NCBI GenBank assembly: GCA_016801845.1
Contig: CM028914.1
Coordinates: 20,845,272 to 20,909,271, forward strand
Length of the DNA stretch: 64,000 bases
Direction: 5' to 3'
From: Polydactylus sextarius
Lineage: Eukaryota > Chordata > Actinopteri > Polynemidae
Part shown: positions 48,331 through 61,691 of the stretch, in pieces
Layout of the letters: every line of letters begins with the position of its first letter
How positions within the stretch are numbered: position 1 is the stretch's first letter
Notes under the pieces: generated by a model
Databases searched by the model: none
What the model saw: only the letters and a program-made list of their open reading frames with translations
Told to the model about the DNA's origin: nothing
Position numbers and translations under genes: made by a program

Positions 48331-50450
48331 TGTGGCATATGATGCGCTTTCAGTTGAAGTTTCAGTATTTAGATATTTCATTTTAAAATCACAGACAGTG
48401 CTAATCAGCTTCTAGTCTGCTACCTGCAGATATTAGTTGTAAACCTCCATCAGTGAGTCTGGTGAAATAATACATACACTGGTCCTCTGAACAGAGCACA
48501 ACAAGAACTACATCACCAGCTGCAGTTCATACACAGGATTAGACTTGTCTGGAGGCAGGGCAACGTGAGCTGGGATTAACTGGGACTAGCTAGTTAGCAA
48601 TGACTGAACTTTCAAATTAAAATACCTAAATACAGCAGTATATAAATAAATAACAGCTCTATCCAAATATTCAAACTCCATATGTAAACAAAGTAAATGA
48701 GCGAAAAGTGATGACATCAAATGTCTTTGTGTGTGGTTCTTGCATGAATCACCACGGTTTCGCATTGAACAAATACACACATCCAGACGCATTCAAACAG
48801 ACTAAAAATGATGCTTGAACATCATTGACATTTTCATTACCATTCTCAGCAAATTTAAAATGTAATTCAACAACATTCCAGCCATGGCTCTAATACCTCA
48901 CATCATTTCAAGCCCTTATCTAGACATAAATTTCAGTGAGCTGACACTGAAGCATGCACCAAAACACACTTCCCCAGTAAGACAACAAGCCACACTTCTT
49001 GCTGTAATTACACATTGCATAACTGACATCTGGAACTTGCTGACACACTTGCAATTTCCAGTGAATTCGGCAGCTCTTCAGGCATCCTGAGCACAAAGGG
49101 ATGGGGTGGGGAGCGGGTTGCCAGGTGAGCGCTGGCAACAACGCATTGGCTACACTCTCAAGGCGTCAAACATTTCACAGCTCAAAGAGTTTTGCGGGGG
49201 AAGTCTTTAATATGGCTGGTAGTATCTGCTGCTGCCGCCTGTGCATCTTACTCGTCTGCCTTTGAGGCGTAGCGGCAGATCAGACACATCAGTGCCATCA
49301 CTGCTTGTCACGAGGAACAATCACGTCTTGAAATAACACAAACAGCCGTGTTCAAAGACCAGACATGAAAAGATGACATGCATATCCAGAGTTCTGAATA
49401 CAATATGTGCGTGAGCGTGTGTGTGACAGTTTTGCAGCGATAGACAATAAAGAGAGCAAGTTTTACCTAAGGTGCAGAAAAAAGAGGAATTTAATGTGAA
49501 TACAACTACTGTAGAAGAAAGGCAAAGAGAGAGAGAGAGAGAAAGAGAGGGAGAGAGAGGGGAGGAAACAGCGAGACAGGCTGGGGGGAGGGAGGGGATG
49601 AGAAGGATAGACTTTAACTGTCTGAAGGACAAAGCTACTGACCCGCGGATCATTCAGAGGATTGCCTTTCAGTTTCAGAGCAAGGTCAGGCTGCTTATTT
49701 TACCTCAGTGTTTTCACTAATCTGTTTTTTGTGTGACACAAACAAACACTGAGGCCGTGTACACATACACACAGGCGGCACACACACGCACACACATGCA
49801 GACGTTGAAACTAAGCCTTCCCATACTGCCTTGAAATAATAACAGCCTATGTAGGCTTTGCTATCAATAAACATTAGATGTGCAGGCTTTGTGCCTACAT
49901 GAGTATCACACTACCTCGTGCCTGTCATGAATTTCAATTGCTGGCAGAGGGCTGTCACAGACTACACATGTCCACGCTGCATCCTAATGTCTGTGAGATG
50001 TTTTCCTGGCTGCTGGACTGGCCTTCAAATGAATAAAATAGTGTGAGTTTACGCTTTGATCTATTGTTAGACGTCTCAGTGTAATGAGCTAAAATCAGCC
50101 TCCGTCTCATATCGATACTACTTTAAGAGATGACAGTGGTTATTGGTTGGCAGCTCATTAGTAACGGTACTACATTTATGTCAACACATTTAGTGACAAT
50201 CAGCAAGGGTGGATGCTGGGAAGCTGCTGCCATCCCAGGGGACACGCCAGCATCTGCGGAGGAGACGTAGCGGTGGGCGTTGGGCCGGTTGGTGGAGCAC
50301 TCTGTTGAAACACAATAACACTGGGGAGTGATCGCTAGCACCAGTTTAGTGGCCCAGTGTGGGTTTGAGGGATGGGTTGCTATGAGGTAGTAGGGCCAAA
50401 ATACTGTACTGAGAGCAGAGTAATCTGCACCCAGCACATATGTGTATGTG
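48331..50450. other. Non-coding DNA, no supported gene
   Basis: Contains a GA-rich run at 49525-49570. 49140-49320 and 49830-49980 look unique and non-repetitive. No exon supported. Confidence 0.35.
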
Positions 50451-50649
50451 TATGTGTGTGTGTGTGTGTGTGTGTCTATACAGGGTGGGTTAAAGTGCCC
50501 CAATGTATTCTATGCTGATCTGATAATGAGTGAGCAGGGTCAATAGGATGTTAACGGCCCCGTGGGAACGGCTGGTGGTGGACGGGTGGAGGAAGGACGA
50601 GGGCCCAGGGACACCGAGCAGTGTTTTCACTGTCTCGCTCAGAACCATC

Positions 50650-50662
50650 TGTGTGTGTGTGC

Positions 50663-50717
<55 letters not shown>
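50650..50717 (+). repeat. (GT)n microsatellite
   Basis: About 34 GT units with two GC interruptions near the left end. A shorter (GT)n lies at 50443-50475. Confidence 0.92.
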
Positions 50718-50720
<3 letters not shown>

Positions 50721-51839
50721 ACAGTGGGGACAGTAAGGTGCCTCTGTCCCTGATATTTGACTCTTTAGCTCAGCCCCTGCTGTGCCCTCCCAGTAAAGCC
50801 TCAGTCAAACAAAGCAGCTCGTCCAGTGCAAAACCAACATCGGCACAGCAGCTTTGACTAGGGATTAGTCGTTACTCTGCTGCTACATTTGTCACACAAA
50901 TGTTAAACAATTATTCACAGCACATGTACACAATCATATAAAAACAGGAAGGGAGGGGAGGGGGGTGACTGGGTGCCGCCTTCCAAGTGCAGGTTGTTTT
51001 TGTACTATCACTCTCGGCCTGTCACCTCTCTGACGGTGTTTTACAGCAAAAATATCTGTATATGCAGTAACAGCATATATGTGACTCATTGTGTTTGCAA
51101 ATGGTCCATAGTGAGTGAATGAGTGTTAGAAGAGCCATAAACCACAAGGTGAAAGAGTAATTGGATCACCCAAACATAAGTAATAAAACCTCATACAAGA
51201 AGACAAGCATGTCAGCTGTGTGTCAGTGGGAAAACTCTTGTTACATGTGTAAGCTGAGAGACCAGCACTGATAGCTCAACAGTGTGGATCAGGAATACAA
51301 CTGGACCTCTAATCACTCTCTCTCACACACACACAAACATGCACGCGCACACACACACACACACACACACTGTCCTGCACACACAAACACACCGAGAGTA
51401 TCGGTGTCGCTTTGAACTAGTCAGGTCAATATGGGCAAAAAATATGGGTGCCTTTTATGTCTGACAAGTGGATGAAAGAAGAAGAGCCGTGATAGCACAC
51501 GAGAACGAGAGTGAGAGAGAGAGAGGAGGTGCAGGAGCACTAAAAAAACATTGCGTGTTGTGTTGGCAGGCACTCCAGTCAAATCCCCTGGCAGTTTCAG
51601 AGATGCTTTTTTCCCCCTTTTCCACAAGGCCCCGCCTTTGCCATCTGATATTCAAATGCAGAGGAAACTGGAGGAGAGCTCCTCCCAGACCACCCGCAGA
51701 ATCATCAGGGATTAGTCAAAGAGCACCAACTAGGTCAACAAGATGCAGGGCCAGTGCGTGTACAGGGGGACGTGAGGCAACTCACCCACACAGGAGCCGC
51801 CCTAGTCTTGCCTGCGCTGCTATTCACACGCGTGAACCG

Positions 51840-51886
<47 letters not shown>

Positions 51887-54800
51887 AACACTGGGCTCTC
51901 ACATGGAGGCTGCCACGCTCACGCACTGACCTGTTTTCCCATACTCTGACAGTTATCCAAAAACAACTCCAAAATTCCTCTTGATTTTTCACTTTCAGAG
52001 CGAGAGAGTATGGGTTAAGCATTAGAAGCGAGAACAGGCGTGGGGAGATGTAAACATTCCCTGTGCTGTCAGCAGTCTTACAATTGATTCCCCACGCAGA
52101 GCGTTTGCTTTGGTGGGTGAAAGCAAAACGATGAAATGAAGCATGATGATAATGAGTGAGGATGTCTTTTTTGGAACAAACTAGTTGTTTCACCTCTAAA
52201 CTTCACATGCCGTGTGAGTTCAGGTCACGCACACTATTGAATGACATTGCTGCAGTTTCACAATTCACACCTTAACAAAACAGCTCCAGGCAGGATAGCC
52301 TTGGAGATTTTTTTTCTTTCTTTTTTTTGTAACCATAGGTGTTTATGAAGCCTATTTTCCTCTGCACCGGTAGCAGACTGAAGGAACTGTTGAATGGGAA
52401 AGCAGACACCATCCCTATTGTGAGGCTAACATCATGATATCCCTTCGCAGAGTGTGGATCCTTTCAGTCAGCTCATTGGCTCTCCAGAGAAACTCAACAC
52501 GGAGATGCTGCACTAAATAACACTGACATACCTGGACAGTGACCATAGTATCAACTGTCTGAGCGTCAATACCCCAGAAGACATTTCTCAATGTCCCATG
52601 ATGACCTCAGTCAGATCTAATGTTGCTTACCTGGAGCACTTTTCCCAGCAGAGCACATTTAAATAGCACACAGAAAGTACTTATTGTGAGTGTGATGAGA
52701 AAATAATGTGGAGGTGCAGCGATGGGGGTCATCATAGCCACTACTTTGGCACACCTTTTCTGTCAGTGGCAGCTGTGACTTTCACGGATCTCCTCTGTGA
52801 GTGCAGTGCTGCGCTGTACTGAAATTATCTCTCTTGTCTATCAGACACAGTTTCATCTGCCTGACACACTTCAAGGACAAAAGTGGAATATTTACCGAGA
52901 CGGGCAGAGATGGCTGTTTAGCATGTCTGCCGTAATCCACTCATAATCACTCTTGTCTGTTTATTTTGAACAGAGGTCGTGGATTTTCTTCCTCTATAGT
53001 TTGTTGCACCAATCAAAGATACAAGTTTCCCCCTCGTTAATGAGTAATCCACTCATCATCAGGCTGGTGTTGGGGCTGTAGAAAGAAATTCATGATGCTG
53101 TTCAATGTTTAGTAAGTTCATAAACAGAGAATCAGGAGCTAATAAAATACTGAATGGTTCCAACTGACACTTAAACACAGATACAGTAAAACAAAACAAG
53201 AGTGTGGGGAGGAACAGTTGGAACTGTTCGGTCATACCTGAGTCATGCAATGTCATTTAACTGTAAATGTCAGGCTTCCCTATTTGTTTATTTGAATTAA
53301 ATATGTGTCCTCTGCAGGGTTTTATTAAAGCAAAACAGTGGTAGAATCCAAATCTGATTCCTGTGTCTCTGAGGGCAGGTTTTGCTGTGTCATGTGGTTT
53401 TCAGTTGAAACCTTCCCTGCAGCTGCATACGTGGGGAATGTCACAACCACCCCACACTCATTCCAGTTCAAAGGTCACAGTATGGTGTGACTTCCAGCAG
53501 GGTCCTCCCACTGCCGCTCGCACCTGCCTCCTCCCTGAGAGGGCCTTCCTTCACTCCCCAAAAAACCTTGGGAGACGTTGTGGCTGAAACCGGGGAGCAG
53601 AGGTCAAAGGTGGAGGGTTAATGTCTCTTGGCTCCCTCCCTCTGAGACAATCAGGCGTCTGAATCTAAACTCTCTTCTGTTTGCACTGCTGGGCCAAGAG
53701 AACACTACTGCAGAGCTGACCTTTGCCCATACATTCATATGTTTTCCATCTATTTATTTTCTTTCTTTACCTTGAAATATTCAGTGGAGTACAGCTAGAG
53801 TGTGTACAGAGGGCTGGGGTCAGATTACCTTTTTTTTAACCCTGGGTAGGGAGAAACAAATCACATCTGCATATCCCATCCAAAGATTTGAGTTATAATC
53901 TGACCCAGTAACCACTCAGTGAACTCGTGTTGATGCGAGCGGTGAATCACAGATGAATTGGCTATTCTACAGTGTTATTCTGATGAAAAGCTGTTGTCAG
54001 AGGAAGGATAGCGGTTTTTAGATTTTTCAGAATTGCCCTTCACAAATTACTTCTCTGCAGTTGATTAACTGGAGAAGAAAACACCTGAATTTTTTATTGG
54101 ATTTGATTATTTTTGCTAAAATTCAGGTACAAAATCCTTTTTTACACACTTAATGCGACACAGTGTTAACAAGACTGTAAAAAGTCAGTCTTGTTAAACA
54201 TCAAAGTCCATTTACTAATCATGTTTAAATGCTTGTTAACCTTCCCTTTTATAATGCGCCACACTTTTTCCATTTTCTTCACTTCCTTTGTCCCTGGTCC
54301 CACAGCTGCATCAAGCCAAACCCTGCAACCAGCCTGTTCACAGCTGCACCCAGCCTTCTTCCCCTCAGCGCCTCAACAGAACAAGTTAAATCACTTCCAT
54401 AAATAAACTGATGACAAAATGTTTTCAGAAAAAAAAAAAAAGAAGACTCAGACTTTTTTGTTGGCTTCACTCTGTCCCTACACTTCAGGTCAAAGGACAG
54501 AGGTTTCCTGAACCACATTTCTGTGAAAAGCTTCAAGGGCAGAGTTCAACGTGTTCTGGTTGCGGGGGTGGGGGGTGGCGGAGGAATGAAAGGGAGGATA
54601 TTGTATCTCCATTCATGTGGCATTTGGGGTCAGAGTTCAAAGATGAAGGGTCACTGTAGGTCAGAGGTTACAAGGTGAGACAGCGTCCAAATTACAGGGC
54701 CGGCCTGCTGATCTAAGTTAAGGCCGATGCTGAGGCTTGCGGTTCAATCACACAACAACAATAAACAGCAACATCAACTTTTTATGAATAGCACTTTGGC

Positions 54801-55090
54801 GAGGACTTTGATCAGACTTTTAACTGCCGTTGTACTCAAAATGCAAATTGCAGGTAACACCTATTGTGAACAACAGCCTTGTAAAAGAAAACTATCCAAT
54901 TTACCTGAATGACATGTTGAGTGCCACCTCTGTTTATACTACTGGCAATGAACTGAATTACTGTTTAAACACCACAGTGGGGTTACAGCAGGTTAGGAGG
55001 CACAGTATCCATACTGGCTGAATACAAGTGGCCAATAACACAGCGTGATGTGATAGCAGAACAGAGAGGGGGAGGAGGAGGAGTCACCAC
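50718..55090. other. Non-coding DNA with CT/CA tracts
   Basis: Includes (CA)n at about 51342-51370 and (CT)n followed by (CA)n at 51845-51886. The 153-codon frame over 51468-51929 is carried by these tracts. No supported exon. Confidence 0.4.
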
Positions 55091-55092
<2 letters not shown>

Positions 55093-55147
<55 letters not shown>

Positions 55148-55164
55148 CTCTCTCTCTCTCTCTC
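55093..55164 (+). repeat. (CA)n-(CT)n compound microsatellite
   Basis: About 25 CA units pass directly into ten CT units. Confidence 0.93.
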
Positions 55165-56423
55165 ATACACACACGGCCCATTCTACATTTGAAAAGGGAA
55201 ACAGACAGGGATGGGTAGAAGTAGGTTATGTTGTTGTGTTCTTATTCATGAGAACACTGATGTTCCCCAGGTCCTTAGAGACATTTTGTTCAAGGCCATG
55301 TTGAGATGACAGACTGCAGGCCAGCGGACCTGATAGCACAGATTAGCACGAGAAAAAAAAAAAAAAAAAGTTATATGGAAGCATTTGGAGCTCAGAGGTA
55401 CAACTGTGAAAACCATGAAGAAGAAGAAGAAAAAAGAAAAATAACGTGACATTTTCAACAATTTAAACCATTAAAGTTTCCGTGACTGCATCTGCTGTTG
55501 TGTGAGTGACACCCTGCTTCACACTTTGGTGACACACGTTCACACCTGGGAGCCGCCTCGGTGCTCGTTCAAGGGCACTTCAATGTCGTTTACGTTGTTC
55601 ATTTTCTTCACTCGCTCCCCGTGTGCTGAGGCAGGTAGTAAATCTCCACCACCGGGGCAGATATATTCTTTTAACTCTCATATTTTGGAGCTCATCCAAG
55701 GAGCGGCCTAATGATTTGTTTAGAGGTGCTGACTAAAAGGTTGATTAGGGCACTTCTTACTTAATTCTGTATTTAACTGGAAGGCCTTTTTATTAACCCA
55801 CTTCTGTTATAAGGGAGATAGGTTAAAGAATTATTGTCTTGAGGTTTTTTTGACTTCACTCCTGCCGTTAATTAACATTTCACTGTTCATTATAAAAACA
55901 AAGCATGTGGAGGTGATGGACAAATGTTTGACTGTATTACAACAAACATTATAAATCATTTTTGTCACCATTAAGGGAGTTTAGGACAATCTTCTGTTAC
56001 ACTAATGTTTATTACATTAATATTCAGATTACAGTAAATGTAATTTATGATCAGACCATGAGCAATGGCAGCCTTAAAGGTGCAGTCAGTTACCGAACAC
56101 TGCAGAATATAGGAGACTTGTTAGCGTCACACATAAGGTCACTATACTATCACTATATAGTTTTACTTTTCCCATAATGCAGCTTAACAGTATTTTATTA
56201 CACCTGGTGAATGTCCTTGCTTTTCAATTTCTTCACCGTTCCAGACCTTTTAGTTTTTAGTAAATGCTTAGTCTCCAAGTTTAAACAGAGAGTTTTCATC
56301 TTTAAGAAAAACTGTCCCAGGATTCTATAACAAGTACATTTACTATGACTGTATGTGTATAATCAGCAGAGTGCTCCTTTAAGTCATTCTCTAAATCTAA
56401 TACTGCTGCACCTAATAATACTA

Positions 56424-56490
56424 TTCAATTCAATTCTATTCGATTTTATTCGTATACCACCAAAATACAGTATTTGACAGTACTTTACAT
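56424..56490 (+). repeat. Fragment of common teleost dispersed repeat
   Basis: The string attcaattcaattctattcg followed by attttattcgtataccaccaaa and gacagtacttta resembles the widespread fish repeat beginning attcaattcaattttattta and a tagcgccaaat-like step. Diverged. Confidence 0.55.
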
Positions 56491-57004
56491 AATCAGTATA
56501 ATATTAAAGAGAAACGTCAACAGTTCCCACAGTGAACATTCATTAAAATACTGTTAATCTGTTGTCAGTGGCATTACTGTATCTAGTAGTACCTAACAGT
56601 ACTACTACAGTACTGCTACTTTATAGTACCAGTATCAGTGTCACTGGTACTACTGTATCTAATAGACACTAATTGTATTACTATTAGTGTTACTGTACCA
56701 CACAACTTCAAACGTTATAATGTTATATCACAGTGAGCAAACATTAAATTACTGTAATTGTCACTGGTAGTACTGTATCTAACCACACCTGAAAGTGCTA
56801 TTATAGCACTATAATGGTACCGTTACTGTTACTGCTACTACAACAACAATAAAAATGAAATTCTTATTCTTATAATTAGCATTGTTGCAAAAAAAAAAAA
56901 AGAATACAAAGAATCCACATTAGGAAATGAAAATATGAACATTTATTTAATTATGTATGTATGTATTTATTTATTTATTTATTTATTCGTCTGTAGTTTA
57001 TTGG

Positions 57005-57439
57005 CAGTGGCAGTGCGTGGGCAGCAGCAGCAGCGACAGCAGAGCAGGGGCTTGTTCCTTTAAGGGTGGTGTCAGAGGCGGCGGGCGGAGGAGGAGGAGT
57101 GTGGCTGTCTCCGATCACTTCTCCACAGCGAGGAGACTCCGAGAATAAACAATTCGCGCAGACTACACGCTCCACACCTCGTCGGCTCGCTCGCTGTCGG
57201 AGCACACACACACACACACACAAAAAAAAATAATACGAGGCTTTTTTTTGGACTAAACATTTTGATTTTTAACCTTTTTTTATTCTATAAAAAATAAAGC
57301 GTGCCTCGCCATTTCTGTTTCCTGGCAAAAAAAGAAAAAGAAGTGTGAAGACTGATGCGACCGTTTTCATTGGATTTGCCTGCTCCTGTCGAATAACAAC
57401 GATGCGCCTCTCCGGCTGACTGTGGGGTGGACACCGCAG
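57005..57439 (+). promoter_or_regulatory. CpG-rich promoter and probable non-coding first exon (+ strand)
   Basis: The GC-rich, CpG-dense stretch (gaggcggcgggcggaggagg, tcggctcgctcgctgtcgga) is unique in the window and ends in donor CACCGCAG|gtagga at 57440. ATGs inside open only short frames (13 and 5 codons), so the exon would be non-coding with upstream ORFs. A long intron would follow to the end of the window. The owner gene is unknown. nrip1 is suggested only by mammalian neighbourhood, and as I recall NRIP1 and SAMSN1 share orientation in human, which is not the case here. Confidence 0.55.
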
Positions 57440-57593
57440 GTAGGAGATGAGAGCTCAACACTAACGCACTGTCATATGAGGGAACGGCTGTGAGCGCCGG
57501 GGCTGAAAACACACGCTACACATCTATTGTGGACGCGGTGTCGAGGATTGTATCAGATGAGAGTGCGTGTGTGTTTGTCGGGCGGTAGAGAGG

Positions 57594-57724
<131 letters not shown>

Positions 57725-60194
57725 GCTGTGCGAACAGAGGCGCATATGGATATAGCGCTGAAAACGCTGCATAAAGAAGAAGTGGAGAATGGAGCTGGTG
57801 CGCGCTGAGCTCTGCTTCACAGCACAGAGGCAGCCGCTGTGTGTGGAGCCTGGCTGCCCGCTGAGCGCCACATTTGGCCTTCTCACTGGAGCTATTTTCT
57901 CGTGAACATGTCGCTAATTTACCAACATTCATTTACCCTCTGTCCTCAAAGCTGAATCCAATGAAATGGAAGTGTATTGAATGGCTCTCCACCGCCTCCG
58001 TCCCTGCCTGCTGCTGCCATACTGTCAGCCCACAGGCTAATTTAATACCACTCAGCCTATAGGTCTGTCCAAGTCATAGGAGTTGTAATGTAACGTCAGT
58101 GCAGTCAGTGTAGTTCATCACATCGGGTCATAACAGCAGACAGCCTTCTATTCTGAAGTAGTGTTAGCACCACCAATGGGAAACACTTCATAGTTGCACT
58201 GCTCTGTAAATTACTATTGGCTTGGCAAGTCTCTGAAGGCTTTAAATGAACCTCAAGGCCTTGAAAAGCACCTACAGTATATGTTGAGCATTACTCATAT
58301 ACAGGGTGTCTGGCGGTTAAAATATAGCTGCGTCCTCCTGCATGCATTAGGATACTTAATGAGAAATCTCCATGGTTGCTGAGACGCACACTGTGAGGTT
58401 TTCATTCTTAATTTTTTTGGGCTGAAATTGACTCTAAATTGGATTAATGTCTGACAGTGTTTTGCATATATTAGTGTATTCCCTATAGAGTCATGTTCTG
58501 TATTTTATATTGCATAAGCACTCAGGGGGGAGGCAGTGAGAGTGGCACTAACCCCCCCTGAGTCTGTACTGTAAATACAGTGTGGGCAAAGATTCTTAAA
58601 GAGGTTACTAATCATTGTTGCTGCAACAAGTTTATAACATAATCGGTATGACTGTAACATTTGGCCTTTTAATGCACTTTAAACAGCCGTGGTCTGGATT
58701 CACAGCTTAGTTAATGATCCCCATTAATGGTTATTTTGTTTTGCCTCGTTACCAACACCACATCTCCAGAACCTGGGCTTGTCTGAATCCTCTGTCCGGT
58801 CCTGTCAGGATGTGAGTTCAGTGTGCAGCCGGTTGGAGATGGTCAGTTGCAGCCTGTCACATCACTGTGGCATCATGTTAGATATGTTTTGATGTTGTTC
58901 AGAGACTTGGTTGTTTTTCAGTAACTGCTTTTTTGAATGGCCTTTTGTGTAGGTGTTCCATTTCCTCAAATGTCCTATTGCTTCATTGGACTTTGGATCA
59001 GTGTGGAGGCAAAAGGTCAGGGGCTGAAGTTTGCTGCAAGTTGCAGAGAAGAGGGCAGAGTATATCTTCAGTTCATGTTCTGAAATGGCATTTTACAAAG
59101 CTTCCCAGCGGCGGCCTGTTTGGGTGGCATGATATGAGGATAAGAAAAGGTTTGCTCAGTTAATGTGCTGCCTTTCAGAGCACTGCTGCAACTCAGACCA
59201 GCATGAAAAAAATAAGTAATGTGCAGAAAAGTAAAACTTCTTTAAAACCCTTTAAATGCTGTCTGTGTCTGGGGGTCTGTCTTTCAGCCTTTCTTTTGTT
59301 GAACATTTAAGCTGCTTAATTATTTGACCTGAACCTACACAAGATGTTCAAGGTAGTTCAGCTTGTCCTCAGTTGCCATAGATAACTAAAACCTTTGCAT
59401 TTATAGCTCAACTTTAAAGTTGCACTTAGAAAGTAGTTCTGTCTGAGTGGCCTGAGCCGCCACGCCGCCGCTCAAAGAATTCTCTGTCTATTGGACGTGG
59501 CTCGATTTGCCTAAACCACCTGCTATTGTCCAGAGAGCTGCTGTTGAGTGATGTGCAGTAGTCTGCAACAGAAGCAGAGGACATTCAAATGACCAAATGC
59601 AAATTACATTGAGACTGCTGAACAGTCACAAGACTGGACTCTGCACTCTTCCCTCTTATCCACTGACTGCCTTTCATGACAGCAGATCTTATCTGCCATC
59701 AAACGCCACTATGTACTGTATGAAAACTGCAAGTTTTGACGTGTGTGCGTGTGTGTGTGATCATGCAGGTGTGCTCTGGCTGTCTTGATGTATTTGTTAC
59801 AGGAATTTCAGAATGGCGCTGCATCTTACCAGTCAGTGACTTTCCTTTCTCTTTCAAATAATTTTAATGTAATAGTGTTTTGTTTTTTTTGTTTTTTACA
59901 CATAGAGGATGAAGCCAGAGACACAGCAGCACATACCCGGGCACTTATCTCTACTAACAGCCTCTCTAACTACTACCACCGTTGCCAACTCAGAGCCCAC
60001 TGTTTGTAAATCTGTCACTCACGCTCGTAGGAGACACAGGGCTGATGGCGGCGATGGTGGCGTCGTTTTTTTTTTTCTTTTTTTTTTTTTTCCTTTTTTG
60101 ATCGCCGAGATCCACGGCGAACCGACGAACTAATGTGCAATCTACAAGAACAAGTGTCATGCATTCGCTGCAGAGTTTTTGATTTATTATAGAC

Positions 60195-60365
60195 CTGGGA
60201 GCTGCCCAGCACTTGTGTTGTTGGCCACCCAACATTGTTCAAGGGCACTTTGACAGTAGATGTTGAGGAAGAGAAGTGCATTTCTCATCCACTTACCGGC
60301 TCGTGTACTTTGTCAGCCACTGAGGAATCAAACCAGAGACCTGCTGGCCTCAAGCTCATTTCTCT
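60195..60365 (+). repeat. Dispersed fish repeat (TTGTTCAAGGGCACTTTGACAG family)
   Basis: gggagctgcccagcac, gttgttggccaccca, ttgttcaagggcactttgac, cagccactgagg, aatcaaaccagagacctgctgg and caagctcatttctctaa occur in this order, as in a very common teleost repeat. Shorter relatives lie near 55540 and 21361. Confidence 0.65.
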
Positions 60366-60639
60366 AATTGTTTAGGCTCTATAATATTTGTGTGGAGCAT
60401 GCATTAAGCCAAATCATTTTATTGTTCTCTTTATTGTTTGTTTATTCAGTAGACACTTTATATTAATGACAGTACTCAATACTACTATGGTGGAGATTTA
60501 CACCACAGCAGTTGTACTGTAAATGTCACAGTGGAACTAAAATGTTTATCAAAAGTGGACAAGATCATATTATCATTATTATCATTAGCAGTCCTCTGTA
60601 TCTTTTCTACCATGTCTAATCTGTCAGTGTGTCAGTGGA

Positions 60640-60640
<1 letters not shown>

Positions 60641-60710
<70 letters not shown>
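60641..60710 (+). repeat. (CA)n microsatellite
   Basis: Thirty-five uninterrupted CA units. Confidence 0.95.
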
Positions 60711-60712
<2 letters not shown>

Positions 60713-61655
60713 GCTATCTCTTATTGATACAACAACAGGGTATTATTGCAAAAAAATTAAGTAAACAACGCCCCTGAAATCGACGTGATAAAGATGAGGC
60801 TACAGTGTCAAGATGTGAGTGATGTTATTGTAAACACACACAGATTGATGTGGCCACTGAGGCTGTCAAAAATCAGTTTAAAAAATGAATATGCAGCGCA
60901 GACTGTAGAATTAAGAGCGCAGCAGATCATAAATAAGTCAGGCAGGTACACAAAGAGGCATGTGGAAACGTGCGCTATTTACTGATCAGAGTATGATTAG
61001 TGTGTTTTCTTTTCGTGTGAATTTCCTGCCACATCAGAAAACAGAGCAAAGAAACCACTGAAGTTGTTTTCGATTTCTGTAAGAAGATCATTGTGAGGGC
61101 AGTTTCAGATTATCCCCACTCTGCTGCTCAGAAGATGGGGTTTTAGTGAGGGCTCTCAGTTATAGCAGCACTATCTCATTCAGAGGCAATTGCTCGGGCT
61201 CCTGTTGGTGCTTCTGTCATGAACAGAAGGCAACCAAAGTCAATGGGACTCATTTTGATGACAAGGCAGGAACTGCTAAATGCGTCTTTACAGCCATCGC
61301 TCCTGGATGTGGGCTGGAGTGACGAAATGCGAGGAAGAAAGATAGACGCCTCGGTTGCAGCTTCTCAGAGCCATACTAGCCAGAGCTCATCTGTTGAATG
61401 ACTCTCCTCCCGCCTCCTCCCACCCCCCTTCACCCTCACCTCCAACTCTCCACCCCTCTGTCTTCACGCTTCACCTTGGCCTTGGCGCAATGACAGGCCC
61501 CTCAATTATCTCCACCGATTGATCGCTGCTGATTGCAATTGCTGTGAATTATTTAGACTTCGCTGAAAACTGCTCGCGGAATGGGAAGGAGCCTGGAAGA
61601 GAAAAGATATTGCGGGTCAAATAAATTATACGTTACCCACGTGAGGCATCGGCCT

Positions 61656-61656
<1 letters not shown>

Positions 61657-61687
<31 letters not shown>
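61657..61687 (+). repeat. Poly-T tract (31 bases)
   Basis: Uninterrupted T run. On the minus strand it would be the A tail of an inserted retrosequence, but no body of such an element is recognisable on its left. Confidence 0.85.

Positions 61688-61691
<4 letters not shown>

Noticed and set aside
51468..51929. 153-codon open frame on the + strand
   Set aside because: Its end is made of (CT)n/(CA)n translation and it has no recognisable domain.
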